Part shown: piece by piece, positions 7,249 through 14,388 of the stretch
Layout of the letters: every line of letters begins with the position of its first letter
How positions within the stretch are numbered: the first letter of the stretch is position 1
Assembly (NCBI GenBank): GCA_966211215.1
Contig: CBIHNR010000092.1
Location: forward strand, 1 to 21,548
DNA length: 21,548 bases
DNA from: Desertivirga sp966211215
GTDB taxonomy: Bacteria; Bacteroidota; Bacteroidia; Sphingobacteriales; Sphingobacteriaceae
Reading direction: 5' to 3'
Notes under the pieces: generated by a model
Databases searched by the model: none
What the model was told of the DNA's origin: nothing
The model's input: the letters and a program-made list of their open reading frames with translations, nothing else
Translations under genes and position numbers: made by a program

Positions 7249-8462
7249 ACTGTTTCTTCTTCTGTCCGTAAGCTTAGTTCTATTTCAACCCTTAAATTTT
7301 TCATGGCCTCAAATGGATCCTTGCTGGTTACAATAGGCGCTTTTCCGCCCATGCCCATACACGAAATTCTATCTTCAATTATACCGCTGGCAAGTAGTTT
7401 TTTCTTTACAGCCATTGCCCTGTTAAAAGATAGCCGTTGAAGATAACGTGAGTCTGCAAAAGGATTGTTATTTGTATGGCCGATAATCCGGGCATCATAA
7501 TCGGGGTATTCTTTTAAAAAGTTAATGAGACGTGTAATTTCTGGTTCTGCGCTAAACAATATAATATCTTTATCAGGAGCGAAATGAATGTTAAACAGAA
7601 TTAGTTTTTTTCCATCATCAACTGGTTCTAAATAGAAGTTAACGCTATCAGCCGCCTTATTCAATATAACATCGGCAGACTTAAAAATGAAGTTTTTATA
7701 TTTTGCGGTAAGGTTTAATGAGCGCCCCGTCGGAACTTTTATAGCATAGGCGCCGGTTCCATTTGCAATAGCCTGCGAAATTAATGTTCCGGTAGAATCA
7801 TCTTCGCATATTAACTGAGCGGGTAAAGGCATTTTATCGGCATTGCTAAAAACACGGCCCTTAATTATCGCCGTAAGCGGAAATCCCAATACTAGTTTGC
7901 TGTTAAAAGTGAAGCCGCTCCCAGTTTTATAAATATTGTCAATAATCAAAGCCAGAGTATCGCCCTTATTAACTTCTATGGTTTTCGAGAAACTTTTTCC
8001 GGGTCCGGCAACAGCGAACATGTTTTGAAATCCGTCTTTTAATCCGGTTTTACCGGCAACACTGTGGTCGTTTCTGGATATATTGGAACGCAGGGGCTGG
8101 GCAATATTTCGCGCAATGTCTGAGCCAAGCTTTTTATTGTAGCGGTAAACCATCCAGTCATAGTCATCGGCGGGGTCTTTAGGTGAAACCTCAAATGAAA
8201 AGGTGCCGCTATAGGGCATGGAAATGAGTAGCCAGGTGCTGTTTTTCTCTTCTTTAAATATAGTCGACTGCCTTTTGCCGTTTTTTGGAAACTCTTGCTT
8301 TTTTCCAAAACCAGCCGTTGAGCTGCTAAAAATGTAGGTTTTGTTTACAAGTACTGTTTTGGCACTTTCGAGATCGGCAAAGTCGTTCTTTATAGCTTGC
8401 CCGAAGCTGTGCATGTAAAAAATAAAAATGAAATAGCTTACCAGGATAGGTTTGAGGCGCAT
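7230..8462 (-). CDS. Exported OmpA-domain protein with beta-sandwich N-terminal regions
   Basis: 410 residues. Signal peptide 1-21 (cleavage after SFG). Residues about 35-195 look like a PPC-type beta-sandwich common in Bacteroidota surface proteins: a Trp (77), SGTFSF, DPADDYDWMVY (96-106), PLRSNISRND (123-132), GLKDGF and a late IDN. Residues about 197-280 resemble a carboxypeptidase-regulatory-like domain (IIKGRVFSNADKMPLPAQL). Residues 288-395 are an OmpA C-terminal domain: FNIHFAPDKDIILFSAEPEI, GHTNNN (328-333), RLSFNR (343-348) and NLRVEIEL. Family knowledge: this fold binds the diaminopimelate of peptidoglycan through an Asp in the GHTD motif and an Arg in LSxxR. Here the Asp is Asn331, while Arg348 is kept. 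It probably anchors in or near the outer membrane and contacts the wall. It follows ldcA by 36 bp, most likely in one operon. Confidence 0.88.
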   Translation of the reverse strand: MRLKPILVSYFIFIFYMHSFGQAIKNDFADLESAKTVLVNKTYIFSSSTAGFGKKQEFPKNGKRQSTIFKEEKNSTWLLISMPYSGTFSFEVSPKDPADDYDWMVYRYNKKLGSDIARNIAQPLRSNISRNDHSVAGKTGLKDGFQNMFAVAGPGKSFSKTIEVNKGDTLALIIDNIYKTGSGFTFNSKLVLGFPLTAIIKGRVFSNADKMPLPAQLICEDDSTGTLISQAIANGTGAYAIKVPTGRSLNLTAKYKNFIFKSADVILNKAADSVNFYLEPVDDGKKLILFNIHFAPDKDIILFSAEPEITRLINFLKEYPDYDARIIGHTNNNPFADSRYLQRLSFNRAMAVKKKLLASGIIEDRISCMGMGGKAPIVTSKDPFEAMKNLRVEIELSLRTEEETVKKAGQ

Positions 8463-8498
8463 TTAGATAGATAAGTTTTAAGATTGTAAAAGGTTTGA

Positions 8499-9407
8499 TT
8501 AGTGCGTTTTTATTTCTACGTTTCCGTTTTTTACTATTAAAGTTACACTTTTTCCTAAAATAACAGAATGATTATCAGAAACATGCCCAGCAGGGAAGTT
8601 GAAACATACCGGGAAATCATAATCTTTAACGACGTTTAAAATGATCTCTTCAATACTCTGCCCGAAAGGGATGTCATTATCTTTTAAACCGGTAAAGCCC
8701 CCAACAATTATGCCTTTAAGCCCGTTTAGTTTTCCCGATAATTTTAATCCCCACATCATTCTGTCGATAGAATATAAGTATTCTCCAACATCTTCAATAA
8801 AGAGAATTTTATCATCATATATGATATCTGATGGAGATCCTTTTAAGATAGATAGCAGCGTTAAATTTCCGCCTATCACTTCTGCACTAGCCTCGCCGTC
8901 GCGGTTAAATTCGCTATACGGAATTTCGTACTCTAGTTTTTCCCCAAAAAGAGCTTTGCGTAACGATTCCAGCGAAGGCTTCGTGGCGTCAGGCACATTC
9001 AAAGGCATTTGCCCATGTATAGTTTGTACTTTAAAATTTGCATGAATGTGGCTGTGAAGTATAGTGATATCGCTAAATCCAACCAGCCATTTAGGATTGC
9101 GTTGAAAGGCCGAAAAATCAAGTTGGCTGATAATTCGTATCGTTCCATAACCACCCCTGGCTGCGATTATTGCCTTTACAGATTCATCATCCAAAAATCT
9201 TTGTAAGTCCTTTCGGCGTAATTCATCATCGCCCGCAAATTGGTGGTGCGAAGCTGTTACAGTTTCTCCTAATACGACTTCGAGCCCCCAGCCTTCAAGC
9301 ATTGAAATTGCCGATTGAATATTATCAGGAAGTTTCTTTGCAGGACAGGTTATTGCAATTTTGTCGCCCTTTTTTAGGTAGGGCGGAGAGAGCGTTGTGT
9401 TTTGCAT
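8499..9407 (-). CDS. ldcA: LD-carboxypeptidase (peptidase family S66, LdcA type)
   Basis: 302 residues from the ATG at 9407; a TTG three codons upstream (9416) is possible but unnecessary. The enzyme trims the terminal D-Ala from murein tetrapeptides during peptidoglycan recycling. Seen: N-terminal LKKGDKIAITCPA, AIIAARGGYGTIRI, the nucleophile motif VGFSDIT with Ser112, IHGQMPLN, VIGGNLTLL, ILFIEDVGE with the probable catalytic Glu205, and FPAGH with the probable catalytic His275. These match the Ser-Glu-His triad known for S66 enzymes, and the length is normal. No signal peptide is seen, so it is probably cytoplasmic. It heads a minus-strand unit with the OmpA-domain gene and diverges from metG across 114 bp. 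Confidence 0.95.
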   Translation of the reverse strand: MQNTTLSPPYLKKGDKIAITCPAKKLPDNIQSAISMLEGWGLEVVLGETVTASHHQFAGDDELRRKDLQRFLDDESVKAIIAARGGYGTIRIISQLDFSAFQRNPKWLVGFSDITILHSHIHANFKVQTIHGQMPLNVPDATKPSLESLRKALFGEKLEYEIPYSEFNRDGEASAEVIGGNLTLLSILKGSPSDIIYDDKILFIEDVGEYLYSIDRMMWGLKLSGKLNGLKGIIVGGFTGLKDNDIPFGQSIEEIILNVVKDYDFPVCFNFPAGHVSDNHSVILGKSVTLIVKNGNVEIKTH

Positions 9408-9468
9408 AATTAACAAACAAATATGCGAATTATATAGGCAGCTACGGGCTTATACATTTGCAAATTCC

Positions 9469-9476
9469 CAAATTTA
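9469..9476 (-). promoter_or_regulatory. Candidate -7 box for ldcA-ompA
   Basis: Read on the minus strand this is TAAATTTG, an exact match to the Bacteroidota -7 consensus TAnnTTTG. It would put the transcript start about 55 nt before the ldcA ATG. No convincing -33 TTTG is found at the usual distance. The box overlaps the left arm of the 18-bp palindrome. A one-mismatch alternative, CATATTTG, lies at 9418-9425 but would leave almost no leader. Confidence 0.45.
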
Positions 9477-9489
9477 GAGGCCTCTAAAT
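9472..9489. promoter_or_regulatory. 18-bp perfect palindrome, candidate operator
   Basis: ATTTAGAGGCCTCTAAAT is perfectly self-complementary with no spacer. It overlaps the minus-strand -7 box on its left side and ends 2 bp before the plus-strand -7 box on its right. With no loop it is an unlikely RNA hairpin but a natural site for a dimeric DNA-binding protein able to affect both promoters. A second, shorter palindrome (ATTTGCAAAT) lies at 9456-9465. Confidence 0.6.
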
Positions 9490-9491
9490 GT

Positions 9492-9499
9492 TATCTTTG
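9492..9499 (+). promoter_or_regulatory. Candidate -7 box of the metG promoter
   Basis: TATCTTTG is an exact match to TAnnTTTG and lies 22 bp before the metG ATG, giving a predicted leader of about 16 nt. The place for a -33 element, about 20 bp upstream, falls at the left edge of the 18-bp palindrome and holds no TTTG. Binding at the palindrome could therefore help or block polymerase. Confidence 0.6.
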
Positions 9500-9521
9500 C
9501 CTGATTCTAATTGAAAAATTA

Positions 9522-11588
9522 ATGTCAGAACTAGATAAGTTTAAAAGATTTACCGTAACCTCTGCATTGCCTTATGCAAACGGTCCATTGCATATTGGGC
9601 ATTTGGCCGGTGCATATTTGCCGGCAGATACGTTTGTAAGGCATCTGCGCCTTAAAAAGAAAGACGTTGTTTACATATGCGGTTCCGACGAACATGGAGC
9701 TGCAATTACTATAAAAGCTAAAAAGGAAGGCACTACTCCTCAGGCAATTATTGATAAATATCATGGCCAGATAAAAAAGAGTTTTGAGGACTTTGGCATT
9801 GCTTTCAATATTTATCACCGCACCTCATCTCCAATACACCATGACCTTTCAAAAGAGTTTTTTCTAAACTTGTATGAGAAAGGCGAGTTTGTTGAAAAGG
9901 AATCTGAGCAATATTACGATGAAGAGTTCGACCAGTTTTTGGCGGACCGTTACATTGTTGGTACTTGCCCTAACTGCAAAAGCGACGGTGCCTATGGCGA
10001 CCAGTGCGAAAAATGCGGAACATCACTCAATCCAACTGACTTAATCAACCCGAAATCAACCTTAAGTGGAAAGGAACCGGTGTTGAAGTTAACCAAACAC
10101 TGGTATCTTCCATTGGATAAATATCAGCCTTGGTTAGAAGAGTGGTTATTGGAAGGAAAGAAGAACAAATGGAAGACCAATGTGTATGGCCAATGCAGTT
10201 CCTGGCTTAAGTCGGGATTGCAACCTCGTTCTATGACCCGCGATTTAGATTGGGGAATTGATGTTCCCTTGGAAGAAGCTAAGGGAAAGAAATTATATGT
10301 TTGGATGGATGCACCAATTGGATACATTTCTGCAACCAAACAATGGGCGCAGGATAATGGAAAGGATTGGAAGCTTTACTGGAAGAAGCAGTCAAATGAA
10401 GAAGACAACTCTTGTCTATTACACTTCATCGGAAAAGATAATATTGTTTTCCATTGCATTACCTTCCCTTCTATTTTGCATGCGCACGGCGAATACATTT
10501 TACCGCAAAATGTTCCTGCAAATGAATTTTTGAACTTGGAGGGCGATAAGCTTTCAACATCAAGAAACCATGCTGTGTGGCTGCACGAATACCTTGAAGA
10601 ATTCCCCGGAAAACAGGATGAGCTTCGTTATGTGTTAACCTCTATTTTACCAGAAACCTCTGACAGTGAGTTCACATGGAAGGATTATCAGGCAAGAATT
10701 AACAATGAACTTGTTGCTATTCTTGGAAACTTCGTGAATAGGGTAATGATACTGATGCATAAATACTATGAAGGAGTTATTGGCAATGGTATCTTAGCTG
10801 ACCAGGGGTTGAAGGAGCAGATTTCTCAAACATACACGGACGTTGAAGAAAACCTGGAGAATTTTAAATTCCGTCAGGCATTAGCTTCGGTAATTGATTT
10901 AGCTCGTACCGGAAATAAATATCTCACCGAAAAGGAACCATGGAAAACGTTTAAAACCGACCCGGTTTCAACGAGGGAGGTTCTGGAAAACTGCCTTCAT
11001 ATAATTGCCCACGTGGGTACATTAATGCAGCCGTTTTTACCAGGTGCTGCTGCGAAAGTTTTCGGCATGCTCAATTTGCAAAAGGATATTGTTTTCTATG
11101 ATGATGAAATAGCGTTCACACCAGGCCATCAGTTAAATGAAGCGGTTTTGTTGTTTGAGAAAGTGGAAGATGCCGTTATTGAGAAGCAAGTTGAAAAACT
11201 GAAAAATAAAGCCGAAGCCGCTGTTGCCGGCGTACAAAAGGTTGAGCTTGAGCCTGCTAAAGAAAACATAACTTACGAGCATTTTTATGGCTTAGATATC
11301 CGTATTGGAACAATATTGGAAGCTGAGAAAGTGGCGAAAACCAAGAAGCTTTTAAAACTTAAAATAGATACTGGCATCGACCAGCGTACGGTTGTATCTG
11401 GTATAGCCGAGTTTTTTGAGCCTGAAAAGATAATAGGCCAGCAAGTAAGTATTCTAGTAAACCTGGAGCCTAGAGAAATCAAGGGAATTTTGTCTCAAGG
11501 CATGATTTTAATGGCTGAAAACGGCGACGGAAAATTAAGTTTTGTTTCGCCAGCTACCGGCACTGGAAATGGTTCGATAGTGCGGTAA
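9522..11588 (+). CDS. metG: Methionyl-tRNA synthetase
   Basis: 688 residues. Class I aminoacyl-tRNA synthetase charging tRNA-Met in the cytoplasm, using ATP and methionine. Seen: the HIGH motif at residues 24-27 (PLHIGHLAG); the zinc knuckle C149-x2-C152-x9-C162-x2-C165 within the connective peptide; the KMSKS loop as KLSTS at 343-347; and a helical anticodon-binding domain from about 390 to 540. A linker near 555-580 leads to a C-terminal EMAPII-like tRNA-binding domain at about 585-688 (YGLDIRIGTILEAEKV, SQGMILMA) that dimerises the enzyme in this family. Length matches the long, dimeric bacterial form. The ATG at 9522 is fixed by the -7 box upstream. It is transcribed divergently from ldcA. 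A structured inverted repeat and a tRNA-Arg gene follow. Confidence 0.98.
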   Translation: MSELDKFKRFTVTSALPYANGPLHIGHLAGAYLPADTFVRHLRLKKKDVVYICGSDEHGAAITIKAKKEGTTPQAIIDKYHGQIKKSFEDFGIAFNIYHRTSSPIHHDLSKEFFLNLYEKGEFVEKESEQYYDEEFDQFLADRYIVGTCPNCKSDGAYGDQCEKCGTSLNPTDLINPKSTLSGKEPVLKLTKHWYLPLDKYQPWLEEWLLEGKKNKWKTNVYGQCSSWLKSGLQPRSMTRDLDWGIDVPLEEAKGKKLYVWMDAPIGYISATKQWAQDNGKDWKLYWKKQSNEEDNSCLLHFIGKDNIVFHCITFPSILHAHGEYILPQNVPANEFLNLEGDKLSTSRNHAVWLHEYLEEFPGKQDELRYVLTSILPETSDSEFTWKDYQARINNELVAILGNFVNRVMILMHKYYEGVIGNGILADQGLKEQISQTYTDVEENLENFKFRQALASVIDLARTGNKYLTEKEPWKTFKTDPVSTREVLENCLHIIAHVGTLMQPFLPGAAAKVFGMLNLQKDIVFYDDEIAFTPGHQLNEAVLLFEKVEDAVIEKQVEKLKNKAEAAVAGVQKVELEPAKENITYEHFYGLDIRIGTILEAEKVAKTKKLLKLKIDTGIDQRTVVSGIAEFFEPEKIIGQQVSILVNLEPREIKGILSQGMILMAENGDGKLSFVSPATGTGNGSIVR

Positions 11589-11613
11589 GTTTTTATAAAT
11601 GAGTTGTTTGTGT

Positions 11614-11659
11614 AAATGTGCAAAATGCTTATTGATTTTGTTCAATTTTTTGCACATTT
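11614..11659. repeat. 12-bp inverted repeat with inner hairpin after metG
   Basis: AAATGTGCAAAA (11614-11625) and TTTTGCACATTT (11648-11659) are exact reverse complements. Inside, ATTGA (11631-11635) pairs with TCAAT (11642-11646). The whole could fold into one long two-part stem 25 bp after the metG stop. There is no T-run after the right arm, so it may be a transcript-end stabiliser or a protein site rather than a classical terminator. It also overlaps the likely tRNA promoter. Confidence 0.55.
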
Positions 11660-11660
11660 G
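11632..11660 (+). promoter_or_regulatory. Weak candidate promoter for tRNA-Arg
   Basis: A TTG at 11632-11634 and CACATTTG at 11653-11660 are 18 bp apart and would start RNA near 11667, about 16 nt before the mature tRNA. The -7 box matches TAnnTTTG at all but its first base, and the -33 is minimal, so this is a suggestion only. The tRNA could also be read through from metG. Confidence 0.28.
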
Positions 11661-11682
11661 CATTCTTAAATCACCATTTAGG

Positions 11683-11754
11683 GGCCTCGTAGTTCAATGG
11701 ATAGAATAGAAGTTTCCTAAACTTTAGATACAGGTTCGATTCCTGTCGAGGCTA
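11683..11754 (+). tRNA. tRNA-Arg, anticodon CCU
   Basis: The cloverleaf folds fully. The acceptor GGCCTCG pairs with CGAGGCT (G1-U72 wobble at the end), followed by T8 A9. The D arm is GTTC/GAAT with the conserved GG. The anticodon stem GAAGT/ACTTT encloses loop TTCCTAA with anticodon CCT at 11716-11718. A 4-nt variable region and T arm ACAGG/CCTGT with loop TTCGATT follow. The discriminator base is A (11754) and CCA is not encoded, so it must be added by tRNA nucleotidyltransferase. It reads the rare Arg codon AGG. Confidence 0.95.
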
Positions 11755-11768
11755 CATAAACCTAGTAG

Positions 11769-11794
11769 AAAGAGAGTGCCAACTCTCTTTTTTT
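11769..11794 (+). terminator. Rho-independent terminator of tRNA-Arg
   Basis: AAAGAGAGT (11769-11777) pairs perfectly with ACTCTCTTT (11782-11790) around a GCCA loop, followed by further T residues to 11794. It begins 15 bp after the tRNA 3' end and closes the metG/tRNA region. Confidence 0.88.
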
Positions 11795-11876
11795 GTTTTC
11801 ATTTTATTTTCTCGGGAATGATTCCATTTGCTTTTCCTGTGCCGATATTTTGTTGACCGCTTAATTCTCACTGGTC

Positions 11877-11907
11877 TTGTATAATCAAAATTTATCTACT
11901 AACTTTG
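11877..11907 (+). promoter_or_regulatory. Candidate -33/-7 promoter for the membrane protein gene
   Basis: TTG at 11877-11879 (within CTTG) and TAACTTTG at 11900-11907, an exact TAnnTTTG match, are separated by 20 bp, the spacing expected for the Bacteroidota primary sigma factor. RNA would start near 11914, leaving a long A+T-rich leader of about 160 nt before the ATG at 12073. The -7 box is part of a small dyad, CTTTG-AAATG-CAAAG (11903-11917). The leader also holds two copies of ATTAAATATC (12007-12016 and 12036-12045). Confidence 0.55.
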
Positions 11908-12072
11908 AAATGCAAAGTACTTTACATATTGTAATGTTATAATAACAAGTGCTTTATTTAACGATTATATATTTTATATCGATTCTTTGAATTTGAAGAA
12001 GACTCAATTAAATATCTGGAACCTGTTTATCATTCATTAAATATCGGCTAGAACACATTAAAACATAATCTC

Positions 12073-13317
12073 ATGAAAGACGAAATTCTAATTCATCAGA
12101 ACGACTTCAGGCAGCTCGAAAAAATGTACCGGAGTAATAAGGCCTCTTTTAAACGAGAATTTACAAGCCTATATCCGGATTTGAAAGGTAACGTACTTGC
12201 TGATTTTTGGAATGAAAGATTAAATTACGAAAGTGAAGAGATTAATTGGGGCACTGGCAAGGAAGTACTTCTTGTGATAATTGCTTCGCTGGTTGCAGGA
12301 TTTATTGCGAAGTTGCCGGCAATTTTATCTATTGATGAAGAGTTTTTCTATTCCAGAAATGCCGGTTTTGTGGTTTTTCCGCTATTAATATCTTATTTCG
12401 CCTGGAAGAACAAACTATCCATCAGTAAAATAGTCTTTATGGCCGCCGTAACCTTCGCTGGCTTAGTTTTTATTAATACTCTTCCCGATGCTAAAAAAAG
12501 CGATACCTTAATTTTATCATGCCTCCATTTGCTTTTATTTCTATGGGCGATATTGGGTTTTGCTTTTGTTGGTGAGAAGAGGAATAACGTGGAGAGGCGG
12601 CTTGGTTTTTTAAAGTATAATGGCGACTTGGTCGTCGTAACAACCCTTATCCTCATAGCTGGTGCAATTATGACAGCTATAACCATTGGGCTTTTTTCAT
12701 TGATCGGATTCAATATTGAAAAGTTTTATTTTGAAAATGTTGGAATATTCGGGCTTGCTGCAGCGCCCATTGTAGGCACTTATCTTACCCAAACCAATCC
12801 GCAATTGGTAGGTAAAGTTTCACCGGTAATTGCTAAACTATTCAGTCCGTTGGTATTAGTGATGCTGGTAATTTACCTTGTGGCGATGATATATTCGGGC
12901 AAAGACCCTTATAATGACAGGGAGTTTTTACTGATTTTTAATGGTTTATTAGTTGGTGTGATGGCTATCATTTTGTTTTCGGTGTCGGAAACGTCGACAG
13001 CAACTAAAAGCCAGGCGGAAATTTGGGTGCTTTTTCTCTTATCTGCCGTAACTGTAGTTGTTAACAGCATTGCGCTTTCTGCCATTTTGTTTCGCATTTC
13101 CGAATGGGGGATTACTCCAAATAGAGCTGCGGTTTTGGGGGGCAATGTTTTAATTTTAATTAATTTATTATTAGTAACGGGACAGCTCTTGAGGGCAGTG
13201 TTAGGGAAGACAGACATTGCTGGTGTGAGAAAAGCCATTTCTTTTTATCTGCCCGTTTATTGTTTGTGGGCAATCATCGTGGCTTTCTTGTTTCCGTTGA
13301 TATTCGGGTTCAAATAA
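12073..13317 (+). CDS. Polytopic inner-membrane protein of unknown function, possibly DUF4153-like
   Basis: 414 residues. A soluble, charged N-terminal region of about 63 residues comes first (QLEKMYRSNKASFKREF). About eleven hydrophobic segments follow, near 65-85, 93-110, 118-136, 145-167, 187-210, 217-236, 253-273, 287-304, 318-340, 353-376 and 388-411. A short acidic/polar loop (YSGKDPYNDREF) near residues 274-286 separates the two halves. The overall shape and the loop suggest the DUF4153 group of bacterial membrane proteins, but I cannot confirm this and no catalytic motif stands out. It has its own promoter candidate and its own terminator, so it is probably monocistronic. A transporter, an enzyme of lipid or envelope metabolism, or a sensor would all fit the topology equally well. 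Confidence 0.72.
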   Translation: MKDEILIHQNDFRQLEKMYRSNKASFKREFTSLYPDLKGNVLADFWNERLNYESEEINWGTGKEVLLVIIASLVAGFIAKLPAILSIDEEFFYSRNAGFVVFPLLISYFAWKNKLSISKIVFMAAVTFAGLVFINTLPDAKKSDTLILSCLHLLLFLWAILGFAFVGEKRNNVERRLGFLKYNGDLVVVTTLILIAGAIMTAITIGLFSLIGFNIEKFYFENVGIFGLAAAPIVGTYLTQTNPQLVGKVSPVIAKLFSPLVLVMLVIYLVAMIYSGKDPYNDREFLLIFNGLLVGVMAIILFSVSETSTATKSQAEIWVLFLLSAVTVVVNSIALSAILFRISEWGITPNRAAVLGGNVLILINLLLVTGQLLRAVLGKTDIAGVRKAISFYLPVYCLWAIIVAFLFPLIFGFK

Positions 13318-13351
13318 GAAGGTAGATTAAAAAAAACTGTCAAGGCTATTG

Positions 13352-13378
13352 AAGCTACACTAGTGTGTGGCTTTTTTT
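13352..13378 (+). terminator. Rho-independent terminator of the membrane protein gene
   Basis: AAGCTACAC (13352-13360) pairs with GTGTGGCTT (13365-13373, one G-U pair) around a TAGT loop and runs into T residues to 13378. It starts 34 bp after the stop codon. Confidence 0.85.
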
Positions 13379-13643
13379 GTGCCATTATTTTAAGCTTTTG
13401 TCAGCTGTTCAATCCATTCATCGATACAATTGACTAAACTACCCATACATCGGCGTATTTCATCTTATCTTCATTTGCCCCTTCTAACTTAATCATAAAC
13501 CAACGAGAGTCCAGCTTATCGGCACTTTTTTACTATATGTCGATACACCTTGAAAATATTAGGGTGCTATTACAACCTTCGTTCAAGTTTTTCATTTTTA
13601 AGCTTGTTAATAATAAATAGGTACCTTAAATAAATATTAAAAT
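13379..13643. other. Intergenic region with a possible decayed minus-strand gene
   Basis: This region lies between the terminator and the dioxygenase gene. No clear TAnnTTTG promoter box was found in it. The part from 13390 to 13595 reads on the minus strand as a broken small protein. A frame opens with ATG at 13593-13595 (MKNLNEGCNST), meets TAG then TAA at 13530-13535, stays open through DKLDSRWFMIKLEGANEDK and stops at 13434-13436. Another frame gives a protein-like C-terminus, NCIDEWIEQLTKA, ending at 13390-13392. The stretch also looks less A+T rich than neighbouring spacers. It could be the remnant of a gene of about 70 codons with stops and one frameshift, or chance. The last 60 bp are A+T rich and hold a weak hairpin (CAAGTTT at 13584-13590 with AAGCTTG at 13600-13606). 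Confidence 0.25.
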
Positions 13644-14372
13644 ATGGAACGCAAAAGTTTTCTTAAGAGTTTAATGATAGGAGCGGTTTCAACACCAGTT
13701 TTAATCGAAGCTTGTAAAAAAAGCAGTTCAGAAACCACCCAAACCGGGTCAAGCTCGGAAACGGTTACTAATACCGGAAATAGCAATACAAGCTGTACAG
13801 TTGCTCCTACCGAGACTGAAGGCCCATTCCCAACAAAATCGCCGGCTTCATATGTTCGCAGCGATATTCGCGACGGACGCTCGGGTTTCACTATGACAGC
13901 AAAAATCACTATTGGAAATACCAATAACAGTTGTGCTGGTTTGGCTGGGGCGATAGTAGATATCTGGCATTGCGATGCAGAGGGTAATTATTCTGAGTAT
14001 GGAGGCACCGGAATGCAATCTACCAACTATCAATCAGTACACTTTTTAAGAGGCCGGCAGGTTGCGGATGCCAATGGCCTGGTAACATTTACTAGTATTT
14101 TCCCGGGTTGGTATGGCGGACGTGCCACCCATATCCATGTACATATTTACAGTGCTAGTGGTACTTCGCTTAAAGTAACACAAATTGCGTTTCCTGAAGG
14201 CTCAGGTTCTGCCGTGGCTAATGTAAATGGCTACGCTAAAGGCATGACGGGCTATACCTACAATGCTAATGACAACGTATTTAGTGATGGTACCGCCCTC
14301 GAAATGGCTACAGTAACCGGCAGTACTACAGCAGGCTTTGTGCTTTCTATTAAGCTGAATGTTTCGGCTTAA
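13644..14372 (+). CDS. Exported lipoprotein of the intradiol ring-cleavage dioxygenase family
   Basis: 242 residues. The N-terminus has a twin-arginine-like RKSFLK (second Arg replaced by Lys), a hydrophobic stretch and a lipobox ending at Cys24, followed by a Ser/Thr-rich linker of about 30 residues. The body matches the non-haem Fe(III) intradiol fold: ETEGPFP, AIVDIWHCDAEGNYSEYG (Tyr116), HFLRGRQVADANGLVTF, and FPGWYGGRATHIHVHI with Tyr157, Arg160, His163 and His165. The iron ligands of this family are two Tyr and two His, all present here, so it is probably active on a catechol-like substrate, outside the cytoplasm. No aromatic-degradation genes surround it, unlike classical protocatechuate or catechol pathways, so the substrate is unknown. 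The ATG at 13644 is the only start giving the signal peptide. A terminator follows 16 bp after the stop. Confidence 0.88.
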   Translation: MERKSFLKSLMIGAVSTPVLIEACKKSSSETTQTGSSSETVTNTGNSNTSCTVAPTETEGPFPTKSPASYVRSDIRDGRSGFTMTAKITIGNTNNSCAGLAGAIVDIWHCDAEGNYSEYGGTGMQSTNYQSVHFLRGRQVADANGLVTFTSIFPGWYGGRATHIHVHIYSASGTSLKVTQIAFPEGSGSAVANVNGYAKGMTGYTYNANDNVFSDGTALEMATVTGSTTAGFVLSIKLNVSA

Positions 14373-14388
14373 GTAAACATGTTTATTG

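Noticed and set aside
9408..9416. TTG start extending ldcA by three codons
   Set aside because: An ATG three codons later gives the expected N-terminus for the family.
11683..11754. tRNA-Arg as an integration site for a mobile element
   Set aside because: No integrase gene, no repeat of the tRNA 3' end and no foreign-looking genes follow it in the window.
12393..13238. Two antisense open frames of over 100 codons inside the membrane protein gene
   Set aside because: They arise from the hydrophobic codon bias of the opposite strand; the translations are rich in Lys/Thr/Ile without domain features.
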